64,000 nt of DNA. Origin: UBA9676 sp963741615 (lineage in GTDB: Bacteria > Actinomycetota > Actinomycetes > Streptosporangiales > Streptosporangiaceae). The stretch is from NCBI GenBank assembly GCA_963741615.1, contig CAVUIU010000019.1, positions 248,001 through 312,000 on the forward strand, written 5' to 3'. Under the pieces are notes generated by a model. The model worked only from the letters and a program-made list of their open reading frames with translations, did no database searches and was not told the origin of the DNA. Of the stretch, positions 1-7,528 are shown in pieces. Positions within the stretch are counted from its first letter, which is position 1, and the number at the start of each line of letters is the position of its first letter. The position numbers and the translations under genes were made by a program.

Positions 1-631
1 CATGCTGGGCGACCACACCGTCGAACGCCTTGACGTACTCCAGCGCGCGGCGCATGAGCACCGCGTCGGACACGCATCGGCCGTCGTCGGAGAAGATACG
101 CACCCGCGCGGCCGAGTCGGCCATGGCGCCGAGCTCGGCGAGCTGCTTGCCGGCCAGTCCCGAGGTGACCGCGCCCACCGGCAGGACATCGCAGTGCCCC
201 GCCTGGCGCCCCAGCCGCCATATCTGCTCGACCACGCCCGCGGTGTCGGCGACCGGGTCGGTGTTGGCCATCGCGTGCACCGCAGTGAAGCCGCCGAGCG
301 CCGCGGCCATGGTGCCCGTCTCGACGGTCTCCGCGTCCTCCCGGCCCGGCTCTCTCAGGTGGGTATGCAGGTCGACCAGGCCCGGCAGGGCGACAAGGCC
401 CGCGGCGTCAACGACCTGCGCCGTCCCGCCGCCCTCCGCGGCAGCGCCCGGGCCGAGGCCGGCCACCAGCCCGCCGCGGACGAGGATGTCGTCCGGCGCA
501 CCGCCCAGCGGCCGCGCCCCCCTGATCAGCCAGATGTTGCCGTCATCGCCCACCGTGCCGCCTTCCCCGTGCCGCCCGCTGCCGGTGGCCGGCCGGCCGC
601 CCGCGTCCGCCGCCCGCCCGCCCGCGCTCAC
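1..631 (-). CDS. pyrC: Dihydroorotase, 3' end cut by the window edge
   Basis: Converts carbamoyl-aspartate to dihydroorotate in pyrimidine synthesis. About 210 N-terminal residues are visible on the minus strand, starting at a GTG at 629-631 that overlaps the pyrB stop as GTGA. The reading gives LVDLHTHLREPGRED near residues 85-99; the HxH pair (H89, H91) is the zinc-ligand motif of type I dihydroorotases and the REPG sequence following it is characteristic. The first 30 residues are a Gly/Arg-rich extension before the amidohydrolase domain. It is the third gene of a pyrR-pyrB-pyrC operon and is presumably under the same PyrR control. The C-terminal half lies outside the window. Confidence 0.93.
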   Translation of the reverse strand, partial: MSAGGRAADAGGRPATGSGRHGEGGTVGDDGNIWLIRGARPLGGAPDDILVRGGLVAGLGPGAAAEGGGTAQVVDAAGLVALPGLVDLHTHLREPGREDAETVETGTMAAALGGFTAVHAMANTDPVADTAGVVEQIWRLGRQAGHCDVLPVGAVTSGLAGKQLAELGAMADSAARVRIFSDDGRCVSDAVLMRRALEYVKAFDGVVAQH

Positions 632-1653
632 TGGTCCGCCTCCGCCCCGCCGAGGAGCAGGTACAGGACGGCCATCCGCACGCTGACGCCGTTCGCGACC
701 TGCTCCACCACCGTGGACCTGGGCGAGTCCGCGACTCCGGCCGCGATCTCCACGCCGCGGTTCATGGGTCCCGGATGCATCACGATGGCGTGTTCGGGCA
801 GCTGGGCCATCCGGGCGGAATCCAGGCCGTAACGGCGGCTGTACTCACGCACACTGGGGAAGTAAGCGGCGTTCATCCGCTCCTGCTGGATGCGCAGCAT
901 CATGACCACATCGCTCTTGGGCAGGGCCGCGTCCAGGTCGTAGCCGACCGAGCAGGGCCAGGCATCGACCGCGACCGGGAGCAGGGTGGGGGGCGCGACC
1001 AGCACCACCTCCGCGCCGAGTGTGTGCAGCAGGATGACGTTGGAACGCGCCACCCGGCTGTGCAGGATGTCGCCGACGATGGTGACCCGCAGCCCGTCCA
1101 GCGCCCCGCCCGCCCCGTCCAGCGCCGCGCCCGGCCGGCCCGGCCTGTCCGGCCCGCCATGCCCGCCGGGATCGGTGTCCGGGCCTGGGCCGTCACCGCT
1201 GCTGCGGCCGAACCGGCGGCGGATCGTGAAAGCGTCCAGCAGCGCCTGGGTCGGGTGCTCGTGGCCCCCGTCGCCGGCGTTGATCACACTGCCGCGCACC
1301 CACTCCGCCAGCCGGTGCGGGGCGCCGGACGCGTTGTGCCTGATGACCACCGCGTCGGCACCCATCGCTTCCAGCGTCAGGGCGGTGTCCTTCAGGCTCT
1401 CGCCCTTGGCGACGCTCGAGCCCTTGACGGAGAAGTTGATCACGTCGGCGGACAGCCGCTTGGCCGCCGCCTCGAACGAGATCCTGGTCCTGGTGGAGTC
1501 CTCGAAGAAGAGGTTCACGACGGTGCGGCCGCGCAGGGTCGGCAGTTTCTTGATGGGCCGGTCCGATATCCGGGCGAGCTCGTCGGCTGTGTCGAGCACC
1601 CGCAGGGCATCCTCGCGGCTCAGGTCGGCCGCCGAGATCAGGTGCCGGTTCAC
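628..1653 (-). CDS. pyrB: Aspartate carbamoyltransferase catalytic subunit
   Basis: Condenses carbamoyl phosphate with aspartate, the committed step of pyrimidine synthesis, in the cytoplasm. The 341-residue protein shows the carbamoyl-phosphate binding motif STRTR at residues 53-57 and the HPTQALLD motif near 135-142. Between the two domains (about residues 150-185) is a Gly/Pro/Asp-rich insert that is not part of the usual ~310-residue enzyme; its function is unknown and it may be a disordered loop. The GTG start at 1651-1653 overlaps the pyrR stop by GTGA, and the stop overlaps the pyrC start in the same way, so translation of all three is probably coupled. Confidence 0.95.
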   Translation of the reverse strand: MNRHLISAADLSREDALRVLDTADELARISDRPIKKLPTLRGRTVVNLFFEDSTRTRISFEAAAKRLSADVINFSVKGSSVAKGESLKDTALTLEAMGADAVVIRHNASGAPHRLAEWVRGSVINAGDGGHEHPTQALLDAFTIRRRFGRSSGDGPGPDTDPGGHGGPDRPGRPGAALDGAGGALDGLRVTIVGDILHSRVARSNVILLHTLGAEVVLVAPPTLLPVAVDAWPCSVGYDLDAALPKSDVVMMLRIQQERMNAAYFPSVREYSRRYGLDSARMAQLPEHAIVMHPGPMNRGVEIAAGVADSPRSTVVEQVANGVSVRMAVLYLLLGGAEADQ

Positions 1654-2285
1654 CGGGCACTCCCCCCGCCTCCGCCGGCCAGGCCCAGCAGGACCGAGTC
1701 CTCGCCGTCCACCTCGGTGAGCAGGACCCGGACCAGCTCCTGCTGGGAGGTGGGCAGGTTCTTGCCGACGTAGTCGGGGCGGATCGGCAGCTCCCGGTGG
1801 CCCCGGTCAACCAGGACCGCGAGCTGAACGGCCCGCGGCCGGCCGAGATCGTTCAGCGCGTCGAGAGCCGCGCGCACCGTCCGTCCCGAGTACAGCACGT
1901 CGTCCACGAGCACCACGATCTTGCCGTCGATCCCCTCCGGCGGGACCTGGGTCGGGCCCAGCGTCCTCGCCGGGCGCAGCCGCAGGTCGTCGCGGTACAT
2001 GGTGATGTCAAGGGATCCATGCGGGATCGGCTGGCCTTCGACCTGCTCGATCCCGGCGGCCAGGCGGGCCGCCAGCGGTACCCCGCGGGTCGGGATGCCG
2101 AGCAGGACGATCTGCTGTGCGCCCCTGGTCCGCTCGATGATCTCGTGTGCGATCCGGGTCAGCGCCCGGCTGATCTCGGCCTGTTCCAGGACGGTCTTCC
2201 CGTCCCCGGGGGCCGGGTGGGCCGGGCGGGCGATCGCGTCCTCGCCGGGCCCGGGCTCATTCCTGGCCGGTTGCGCATGCGGCAC
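1650..2285 (-). CDS. pyrR: PyrR, pyrimidine operon regulator / uracil phosphoribosyltransferase
   Basis: UMP-sensing RNA-binding regulator with uracil phosphoribosyltransferase activity in characterised homologs. The 211-residue protein carries the PRPP-binding motif VVLVDDVLYSGRT at residues 124-136. A ~30-residue Pro/Ala-rich N-terminal extension precedes the conserved part. The GTG start (2283-2285) has a perfect AAGGAGG Shine-Dalgarno at 2291-2297, and a PyrR-type RNA hairpin ends directly before that Shine-Dalgarno. It heads pyrR-pyrB-pyrC, so it likely represses its own operon by blocking ribosome access. Confidence 0.95.
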   Translation of the reverse strand: MPHAQPARNEPGPGEDAIARPAHPAPGDGKTVLEQAEISRALTRIAHEIIERTRGAQQIVLLGIPTRGVPLAARLAAGIEQVEGQPIPHGSLDITMYRDDLRLRPARTLGPTQVPPEGIDGKIVVLVDDVLYSGRTVRAALDALNDLGRPRAVQLAVLVDRGHRELPIRPDYVGKNLPTSQQELVRVLLTEVDGEDSVLLGLAGGGGGSAR

Positions 2286-2298
2286 CAGGACCTCCTTT

Positions 2299-2316
2299 CC
2301 CGCCTCACTGGACGGG
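2299..2316 (-). promoter_or_regulatory. PyrR-binding RNA stem-loop in the pyrR leader
   Basis: Read on the minus strand, CCCG (2316-2313) pairs with CGGG (2302-2299) around the loop UCCAGUGAGG. The loop matches the UCCnGnGAGGy core of known PyrR-binding loops. The hairpin ends one base before the Shine-Dalgarno at 2291-2297, and no terminator separates it from the gene, so translational repression, as described for Mycobacterium smegmatis pyr, fits better than Bacillus-style attenuation. Confidence 0.85.
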
Positions 2317-2394
2317 CCTTAAAGGATGTCGGACGGTATCACCGTACCAGCCGGGCCGGCGGCCAGCCGGAAGGCGCGGCCGGGCTTCTGGCTG

Positions 2395-2406
2395 GTCACC
2401 GGTGAC
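2395..2406. promoter_or_regulatory. 12-bp perfect palindrome in the pyrR/bldD divergent region
   Basis: GTCACCGGTGAC is a perfect palindrome about 110 bp upstream of pyrR and 260 bp upstream of bldD. It could be an operator half-way between the divergent genes. It does not fit the BldD box (TnACnC-A/T-GnGTnA), so I assign no regulator. Confidence 0.25.
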
Positions 2407-2589
2407 GGTGAGTGATCCGCGGCGCAGCAGGTCACGGCGGTCCCCGTCCGAGGGCAGGTGGGCCTGCGGACAGTGACACGCGCCCGGACCGGCCGCCGCG
2501 CAAGGGTTTCGGTGATCGTCTGCCAGACAAAATAAGTCTCTGCCGGTTGGTACACGGCGCGTAAGTTCACCCACTTTTTGCCATTCGGC

Positions 2590-2618
2590 TTGACCTGGTC
2601 GCGCTTGGGGCCTACCGT
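2590..2618 (+). promoter_or_regulatory. Housekeeping-type promoter of bldD
   Basis: TTGACC (2590-2595) and TACCGT (2613-2618) are separated by 17 bp, the spacing expected for the primary actinobacterial sigma factor. Transcription would start near 2625, leaving a ~45-nt leader before the bldD ATG. Confidence 0.65.
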
Positions 2619-2669
2619 CACTGTGCGTAACCATCACTCAAAGCGACGACTGGCCGGGGGCCGAGGATC

Positions 2670-3164
2670 ATGCCATCTGAATACGCCAAGACCCTGGGTG
2701 GGCGACTGCGCGCCATCCGCACCCAGCAGGGGCTCTCGCTGCACGGAGTCGAGGAGAAGTCCCGCGGCCGCTGGAAAGCGGTCGTTGTCGGCTCCTACGA
2801 GCGTGGCGATCGCTCCGTCACCGTCCAGAAGCTTGCCGAACTGGCCGAGTTCTACGGCGTTCCCGTGTCGGAGCTGCTGCCGGGCGATGCGGCTCCCACC
2901 GCGCTGGCGCCGTCGCCGAAACTCGTCATCGATCTCGAGCGCATGGCTCAGCTGCCGAAGGACAAGGCGGGGCCGCTCGCCCGTTACGTGGCGACGATCC
3001 AGAGCCAGCGCGGCGACTACAACGGCAGGGTGCTGTCCATCCGGCAGGAAGACCTGCGTTCCCTGGCGGTCATCTACGACAAGTCGCCGGTTGATCTCAC
3101 CGAAGAGCTGATCGGGTGGGGCGTGCTCGACTCGGAGGCCCGGGGCGCGGTCGAAACGGTCTGA
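2670..3164 (+). CDS. bldD: BldD, c-di-GMP-dependent developmental repressor
   Basis: Master transcriptional repressor of sporulation genes in streptomycetes; two subunits are held together by tetrameric cyclic di-GMP. The 164-residue protein has an N-terminal XRE-type helix-turn-helix (about residues 9-70) and a C-terminal domain (about 80-164). The c-di-GMP signature RxD...RxxD is fully present as R114-G-D116 and R125-Q-E-D128, at the same numbering as the Streptomyces protein. The ATG at 2670 follows GAGG at 2663-2666. This supports a developing actinomycete, although BldD also occurs in simple ones. The downstream gene is convergent, so bldD is monocistronic. Confidence 0.95.
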   Translation: MPSEYAKTLGGRLRAIRTQQGLSLHGVEEKSRGRWKAVVVGSYERGDRSVTVQKLAELAEFYGVPVSELLPGDAAPTALAPSPKLVIDLERMAQLPKDKAGPLARYVATIQSQRGDYNGRVLSIRQEDLRSLAVIYDKSPVDLTEELIGWGVLDSEARGAVETV

Positions 3165-3198
3165 GCTGGACGTGGGTAGCGGGACATCCGCTGCTCCG

Positions 3199-3213
3199 GT
3201 CCCGGCCCGGGAC
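3199..3213. terminator. Possible small terminator hairpin between convergent genes
   Basis: GTCCCG-GCC-CGGGAC forms a 6-bp GC stem 35 bp after the bldD stop and before the end of the convergent HEPN gene. There is no U tract, which is common in actinomycetes. The stem is short, so this is tentative. Confidence 0.3.
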
Positions 3214-3293
3214 AAGCACGTTGGCCGTCCGCTCCCCGCCCCGGCAGCCCGCCCGGCACTTCACAACCGCATAAACCCCGGCCGCGCCCTCCG

Positions 3294-3746
3294 CTAGCCC
3301 GTGCTGCGGAGCGGAAGTGCCGCCTGGGCGGGCACCCCCAGCGCCTCCTCGGCCAGCAGCAGGAAGGTCTCCGCGTCCCGGAGCAGGTCGTCGGCCTCGC
3401 GCGCGGACACCGCCCGTGGCAGCCCCGCCTCGGCCGCCGCCCGTTTGCCCGCCCCGGCAGCGAAGAACGCGGCCCATTCGGCCAGGGCAGGCTCCACCCG
3501 CGGCAGCAGTTCCCAGACGCTCCTGGGAGCTTTCCGCCGCAGGCCCGTTCCCGGCGCAGGGCGGGACGCGACCACGGCCGCCGCCGCCCGCAGGGCCGCG
3601 AGGTGCGCAGCCACATAACGCCCGCCGGCGCTGGTCTCGCCGACCGCGTTGACCAGGCCCTGCCGTGCGGACTCAAGGAGAGCCAGAGCCGTCGGCGCGA
3701 TCCTGCAGCGCGCCCGCTCCGGCGTTGCCTGCGCAAGCGTGTTCAT
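3294..3746 (-). CDS. SAV_6107-family HEPN-domain protein
   Basis: A 150-residue, all-helical, Ala/Arg-rich protein resembling the SAV_6107 HEPN family of actinomycetes. HEPN domains are helical bundles that often bind nucleotides or act as RNases, but no clear Rx4-6H catalytic motif is evident here, so activity cannot be claimed. The ATG at 3744-3746 follows AAGGAG about 5 nt upstream. It is divergent from the following acetyltransferase; an imperfect SOS-like box lies in the intergenic space at 3855-3868. Function is unknown. Confidence 0.7.
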   Translation of the reverse strand: MNTLAQATPERARCRIAPTALALLESARQGLVNAVGETSAGGRYVAAHLAALRAAAAVVASRPAPGTGLRRKAPRSVWELLPRVEPALAEWAAFFAAGAGKRAAAEAGLPRAVSAREADDLLRDAETFLLLAEEALGVPAQAALPLRSTG

Positions 3747-3854
3747 GGCACTCCTTCCGCCGTGGGCCGGGCCGGGCGATGCGCTTCCCCACGCTTCGCC
3801 CGGCCCTTACCCGGCAGCCAGGGGTTACTGCCGGGAGACGCCATCGCATCTATT

Positions 3855-3868
3855 CGAACACAGATTCG
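3855..3868. promoter_or_regulatory. LexA/SOS-like box with one mismatch
   Basis: CGAAC-ACAG-ATTCG matches the actinobacterial SOS box CGAAC-N4-GTTCG except for one base. It lies between the divergent HEPN gene and the acetyltransferase. A separate 10-bp palindrome CGTTCGAACG follows at 3895-3904. Confidence 0.3.
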
Positions 3869-3954
3869 GTTGGCAGTCTACCCGTTTGGACTTGCGTTCG
3901 AACGTACCCGGTGGGTCCGACAAAACGAGCGCGCGCCGGGCAGGCAACCTCGCG

Positions 3955-3960
3955 TACGCT
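3955..3960 (+). promoter_or_regulatory. -10 hexamer TACGCT, leaderless start of the acetyltransferase
   Basis: TACGCT lies 6 nt before the GTG at 3967, so the transcript would begin at or next to the start codon. Confidence 0.6.
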
Positions 3961-3966
3961 ACCCGG

Positions 3967-4614
3967 GTGCGTCCCGGAACGGAGCTTCTGGTACTGAGCG
4001 CGGAGCAGTTCACCGCTGAACTTGACGCGCTGACCGGGATCTACACGCTGGCGATGGACGCACCGGCGGTGGAACAGCCCGGCCGCCGGTCCATCATGGA
4101 GCGCCATGCCAGCTACCCGGCCTTCCGTGCCGTGGTGGCGGCTATCCCCGGCGGCCAGGACCACGGCCAGGACCGGGCCGGGAACGCGGCGGGCGATGCG
4201 CGCACGCTCATAGGTTTCGCCTACGGCTTCCACGGGTCGGCCGGCCAATGGTGGCACGACCTGGTCCGGGAGAGCCTGGCAGCCCAGCATGGCAGTGAGG
4301 CGGCCCGCCACTGGCTCGGGGATTCCTTCGAGTTCGCGGAGGTGCACGTGCACCCCGACCATCAGGGCAGGGGAACCGGCCGCGGGATGATGCACTCGCT
4401 GGCCGCCGGGCGGCCGGAGCGAACCGCCGTGCTGTCCACGCCGGGCGGCCACACCCGGGCGCACCGCCTGTACCACAGCCTCGGCTTCGCCAGCCTGCTG
4501 CCCGCGTTCACCTTCCCGGGCACGGGTCCTTCCTACGCGATCATGGGTGCGGTGCTGCCGCTGCGGGACGAGCCACCGGCGGCCGCCCGCTGCGCCAGCC
4601 CGAGCCGATGGTAG
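3967..4614 (+). CDS. GNAT-family N-acetyltransferase
   Basis: Predicted acetyl-CoA-dependent acetyltransferase of 215 residues; substrate unknown. The acetyl-CoA-binding loop is seen as VHPDHQGRGTGRGMM (motif A, Q/RxxGxG/A type) in the C-terminal half, followed by HTRAHRLYHSLGF, the usual motif B region. The frame is open for 318 bp further upstream, but I chose the GTG at 3967 because TACGCT sits 6 nt before it and the upstream codons look non-coding. The last 82 bp overlap the 3' end of the convergent metF, an unusual tail-to-tail overlap; the extra Ala/Arg-rich C-terminus may be a read-through tail. Confidence 0.8.
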   Translation: MRPGTELLVLSAEQFTAELDALTGIYTLAMDAPAVEQPGRRSIMERHASYPAFRAVVAAIPGGQDHGQDRAGNAAGDARTLIGFAYGFHGSAGQWWHDLVRESLAAQHGSEAARHWLGDSFEFAEVHVHPDHQGRGTGRGMMHSLAAGRPERTAVLSTPGGHTRAHRLYHSLGFASLLPAFTFPGTGPSYAIMGAVLPLRDEPPAAARCASPSRW

Positions 4615-5486
4615 ATGTCGAGCGTCGAACGCGAGCCGTTCAGGGTGTAGAAGTGCAGGCCCGGCGCACCCTCGGCGAGCAGCCGCTCGCACATGCCGGC
4701 CGCGTGGTCCACTCCGATATCGCGCACCGCGGCCTTGTCGTCCGCGGCTGCCCTCAACCGCTCGGCCAGCCGGGGCGGTAGCTTCGCCCCGGACAGCAGC
4801 ACCACCCGCTCAAGGGTCCGCAGGCTGGTGATCGGCATGATCCCGGCGATGATTGGCACCTCGCCGCCGGCCGCCGCCACCCGGTCGCGCAACCGCAGGT
4901 AGTCCTCGACGAAGAAGAACATCTGGGTGATCGCGAAGTCGGCGCCCGCCTGGCACTTGCGCACGAAATAAGCCACATCGGTTTCCGGGTCCGGCGAGCG
5001 CGGGTGCCCTTCGGGGAACGCCGCGACCCCGACACAGAAATCGCCGGCCGACCTGATGAGGCTGACCAGCTCGGACGCGTAATGCAGCCCGTCCGGGTGG
5101 GGCACCCATGCCCCGTTCGGGTCCCCCGGCGGGTCGCCGCGCAGCGCGAGCACGTTGCGCACCCCGACCGCGGCGTACGAGCCGATCACGTGCCGCAGCT
5201 CCGCCACCGAATGATTGACCGCGGTGAAGTGCCCGACCGGCGTGAGCGTCGTCTCCGCCGCGATCCTCCCCGTCACCCTGACCGTCCGGTCCCGGGTCGA
5301 GCCACCCGCCCCGTAGGTCACCGAGACGAACGTGGGGTGCAGCGGCTCCAGCGTGCGGATGGCCCGCCACAGCTGCCGCTCGTCCGCCTCGGTCTTGGGG
5401 GGCATGAACTCGAAGGAGAACGATCGGCGCCCCTGCGCCAGCAGGTCGCGGATGGCGGGAGCACGGTGCAGCAGCCGGGACGACAT
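4533..5486 (-). CDS. metF: Methylenetetrahydrofolate reductase
   Basis: FAD enzyme that reduces 5,10-methylene-THF to 5-methyl-THF for methionine synthesis. The 317-residue TIM-barrel protein starts its barrel with FSFEFMPPKT (catalytic Glu near residue 26), and has the conserved LALRGDPPG, AAFPEGHP and TQMFF segments. The ATG at 5484-5486 has TAGTGT 6 nt upstream, so it is probably leaderless. It is divergent from the prenyl synthase gene with only 87 bp between start codons. The C-terminal ~27 residues are antisense to the acetyltransferase gene end. Confidence 0.95.
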   Translation of the reverse strand: MSSRLLHRAPAIRDLLAQGRRSFSFEFMPPKTEADERQLWRAIRTLEPLHPTFVSVTYGAGGSTRDRTVRVTGRIAAETTLTPVGHFTAVNHSVAELRHVIGSYAAVGVRNVLALRGDPPGDPNGAWVPHPDGLHYASELVSLIRSAGDFCVGVAAFPEGHPRSPDPETDVAYFVRKCQAGADFAITQMFFFVEDYLRLRDRVAAAGGEVPIIAGIMPITSLRTLERVVLLSGAKLPPRLAERLRAAADDKAAVRDIGVDHAAGMCERLLAEGAPGLHFYTLNGSRSTLDIYHRLGLAQRAAAGGSSRSGSTAPMIA

Positions 5487-5492
5487 GGACCT

Positions 5493-5498
5493 ACACTA
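5493..5498 (-). promoter_or_regulatory. -10 hexamer TAGTGT, leaderless metF start
   Basis: Reads TAGTGT on the minus strand, 6 nt from the metF ATG. It is one of two face-to-face -10 elements in the 87-bp metF/prenyl synthase intergenic region. Confidence 0.65.
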
Positions 5499-5560
5499 GT
5501 GGCAGCCGCCTGGCGCCACCCGGGCCGCACAGCAGGGCCGGGGATGCGCCTGACATGCCC

Positions 5561-5566
5561 TAGTCT
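5561..5566 (+). promoter_or_regulatory. -10 hexamer TAGTCT, leaderless prenyl synthase start
   Basis: TAGTCT ends 7 nt before the ATG at 5574. Confidence 0.65.
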
Positions 5567-5573
5567 CGCGATC

Positions 5574-6644
5574 ATGGCCAGTGATCCCGCTGCCCTCGGT
5601 CACATCCGTGACCAGGTGGGGCGTGCCCTGAGCGGATTCCTGGCGGAGCAGCGGGCGGTGCTCCTGCGGGCGGGCGGGGAACTGCTGCCCGGGCTGGCGG
5701 CGCTTGCGGAGCTGCTGACGACCGGGAAACGGCTGCGGCCGGCGTTCTGCTACTGGGGCTGGCGGGGGGCGGGCCGGGAGGACTGCCCGCAGATCCTGCA
5801 CGCGGCAGCGGCGCTCGAGCTGCTGCACGCCAGCGCGCTGGTCCACGACGACGTCATGGACGGCAGCGACACCCGGCGGGGCCGGCCCTCACTGCACCGC
5901 CTGTTCGCCGCCCGTCACGCGGCGCAGCACTGGCGGGGGTCGCCGGAGTCGTTCGGGGCGGGCGCCGCCATTCTCATGGGTGACCTCCTGCTGTCGTGGA
6001 CCGACGGGATGTACCACGCCAGCGGCCTGCCGGACAGCGCACTGCGCCAGGGCCAGGCCGTGCTCGACCTGATGCGCACGGAAGTGATCGCCGGGCAGTA
6101 CCTGGACCTGCTGGGCCAGGCTGCCGGGAACGGGACCGTGGAGAGCGCGCTGCGGGTGGTGCGGTACAAGACCGCCAAATACACCATCGAGCGGCCGCTG
6201 CATCTTGGTGCCGCCCTGGCCGGTTTCCCCGGCGGGCCTGTCCCGTCCGCCTTCACCGCCTACGGCCTCCCACTCGGGGTCGCCTTCCAGCTCCGCGACG
6301 ACATCCTCGGCGTATTCGGCGACCCGGCGGAAACCGGGAAGCCCGCCGGTGACGACGTGCGCGAGGGGAAACGGACAGTGCTGCTCGCCATCGCCCGGAC
6401 CCGGGCGACCGCGGCCCAGGCACGGACCATCGACGGGCGGCTCGGCGATCCGCTGCTCGACGAGGCCGGAGCGGCCGAGGTACGGGCCGTCATCACCGAC
6501 ACGGGCGCGCTCGCCGCGTGCGAGGCCATGATCGGCCAGCACGTGGCCGAGGCGGTGGCTGCGCTCGGCCGGGCACCCATCACGGACGAGGCCAGGGCGG
6601 CGCTCGCCGAACTCGCCGTGGCCGCCACCGCCCGCCACGGCTGA
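5574..6644 (+). CDS. Polyprenyl (geranylgeranyl-type) diphosphate synthase
   Basis: Head-to-tail prenyltransferase that extends allylic diphosphates with IPP; product length not determinable by eye, but the gene position matches idsA2 (Rv2173) of mycobacteria. The 356-residue protein has the first Asp-rich motif DDVMD (92-96) and the second as DDILG. The GKRLRP motif near 51-56 is present for IPP binding. The start is ATG 5574, supported by TAGTCT 7 nt upstream. The neighbours (metF, Rv2175c-like, PknL) reproduce the mycobacterial order. Confidence 0.9.
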   Translation: MASDPAALGHIRDQVGRALSGFLAEQRAVLLRAGGELLPGLAALAELLTTGKRLRPAFCYWGWRGAGREDCPQILHAAAALELLHASALVHDDVMDGSDTRRGRPSLHRLFAARHAAQHWRGSPESFGAGAAILMGDLLLSWTDGMYHASGLPDSALRQGQAVLDLMRTEVIAGQYLDLLGQAAGNGTVESALRVVRYKTAKYTIERPLHLGAALAGFPGGPVPSAFTAYGLPLGVAFQLRDDILGVFGDPAETGKPAGDDVREGKRTVLLAIARTRATAAQARTIDGRLGDPLLDEAGAAEVRAVITDTGALAACEAMIGQHVAEAVAALGRAPITDEARAALAELAVAATARHG

Positions 6645-6721
6645 GCGGACCGCTCATCGCGCGGACCTGGGCGCGGCAAACCAGCGGTTCGCGGCGGCTG
6701 GAGACCGGCGGGCCGGTGCCC

Positions 6722-7084
6722 TCAGAGCGCGAGGGCCTGCGCCCGGCGGTTCACCTCGGTGCAGCGGCGCTCGGTCATCGCCTGGATCGGCGTGCCGGGG
6801 AGCGAGTCGTCCGCTGTGAAAAGCCAGCGCAACGACCCCGGCTCGTCGAACCCGCAGTCGAAGAGCAGGGTGAGCGTCCCATGCAGGCCCTTGACGATCT
6901 GGTTGCCGTCAATGAACGCGGCGGGTACGCCCAGTGTGCCATCGGGGCGCTGCACAGCGAGCAGCTTGCGGTCACGGAGCATCTGCCGGACCCGGCTCGG
7001 CGGGAGACCTAGGCGGTCAGCCACGTCAGGGAGGGTCAGCCAATCGCCGACGAGAGCGTCGGCCAGGGGGTCAATCTGTGCCAC
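6722..7084 (-). CDS. Rv2175c-family winged-helix DNA-binding protein
   Basis: A 120-residue protein with a MerR-like helix-turn-helix near the N-terminus (TLPDVADRLGLPPSRVRQML, about residues 17-36) and the family C-terminal block RWLFTADDSLPGTPI...RRAQALAL. In M. tuberculosis, Rv2175c is a DNA-binding substrate of the neighbouring kinase PknL, phosphorylated on an N-terminal Thr. Here the N-terminus before the HTH is only ~16 residues long and has no Thr before residue 17, so that phosphosite seems absent. Start is GTG at 7082-7084. The kinase homolog lies 1.8 kb away with one reductase gene between them. Confidence 0.85.
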   Translation of the reverse strand: MAQIDPLADALVGDWLTLPDVADRLGLPPSRVRQMLRDRKLLAVQRPDGTLGVPAAFIDGNQIVKGLHGTLTLLFDCGFDEPGSLRWLFTADDSLPGTPIQAMTERRCTEVNRRAQALAL

Positions 7085-7528
7085 ATCTCCGAATGTCCCA
7101 CATCGCGGACGGGGCCAAACACGCGGCGGCCGTTCACCGGCACGTCACCGTGCGATCCGCCATGGCCGGACAGGCGCCGCGGGGGTGTGCGGCCCGTCCC
7201 GGCCGGTGCGGGGGGCACCCTGGGTCATCCCCCGGCCGGGCGCGCCAGGCCGCCGCACCCGCCGGGCCCGCCGGACATTTAGTAATCTCCTAGTCGTCTG
7301 AAGGTATAGAAAAGTTAAAGACTTCCTGGTGGAAGCCGTGTTACTGTCGTCCCGTTGGCACCGCTGCGCCTCATCGGGCCCAGCAGCCGGTGCCAGCGGC
7401 GGCGCGGCAGCCGCTCGGGGTGAGGGAGCGGCTGTCTGCGCACGCGCCCCGGGTTCGGGCCCGATCGGGAGCGGGCCCGAACCCCGGGGATGGCGGAAAC
7501 CACCCCAGTCAGACCCAGCCAGACCCGG
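7085..7528. other. 444-bp gene-free region with an AT-richer island and a hairpin
   Basis: No supported coding sequence. An AT-richer patch lies at about 7278-7330 in an otherwise very GC-rich stretch, and a long hairpin is at 7447-7489. The upstream control region of the Rv2175c-like gene should lie at its left side. Confidence 0.5.
7447..7489 (-). terminator. Long GC hairpin after the flavoprotein reductase gene
   Basis: CCCCGGGTTCGGGCCCG pairs with CGGGCCCGAACCC(C)GGGG, a 17-bp stem with one bulged C and an 8-nt loop. It starts 40 bp past the stop codon of the minus-strand reductase, the position expected for an intrinsic terminator without U tract. It could also end a plus-strand transcript from the AT-rich island. 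Confidence 0.7.

Noticed and set aside
2460..2480. BldD autoregulatory box upstream of bldD
   Set aside because: Only a left half-site (TGACAC) is present; the right half does not match.
3649..3966. Longer N-terminus for the first acetyltransferase
   Set aside because: The extra 106 codons lack conserved features, overlap the HEPN gene start, and a -10 hexamer sits exactly before GTG 3967.
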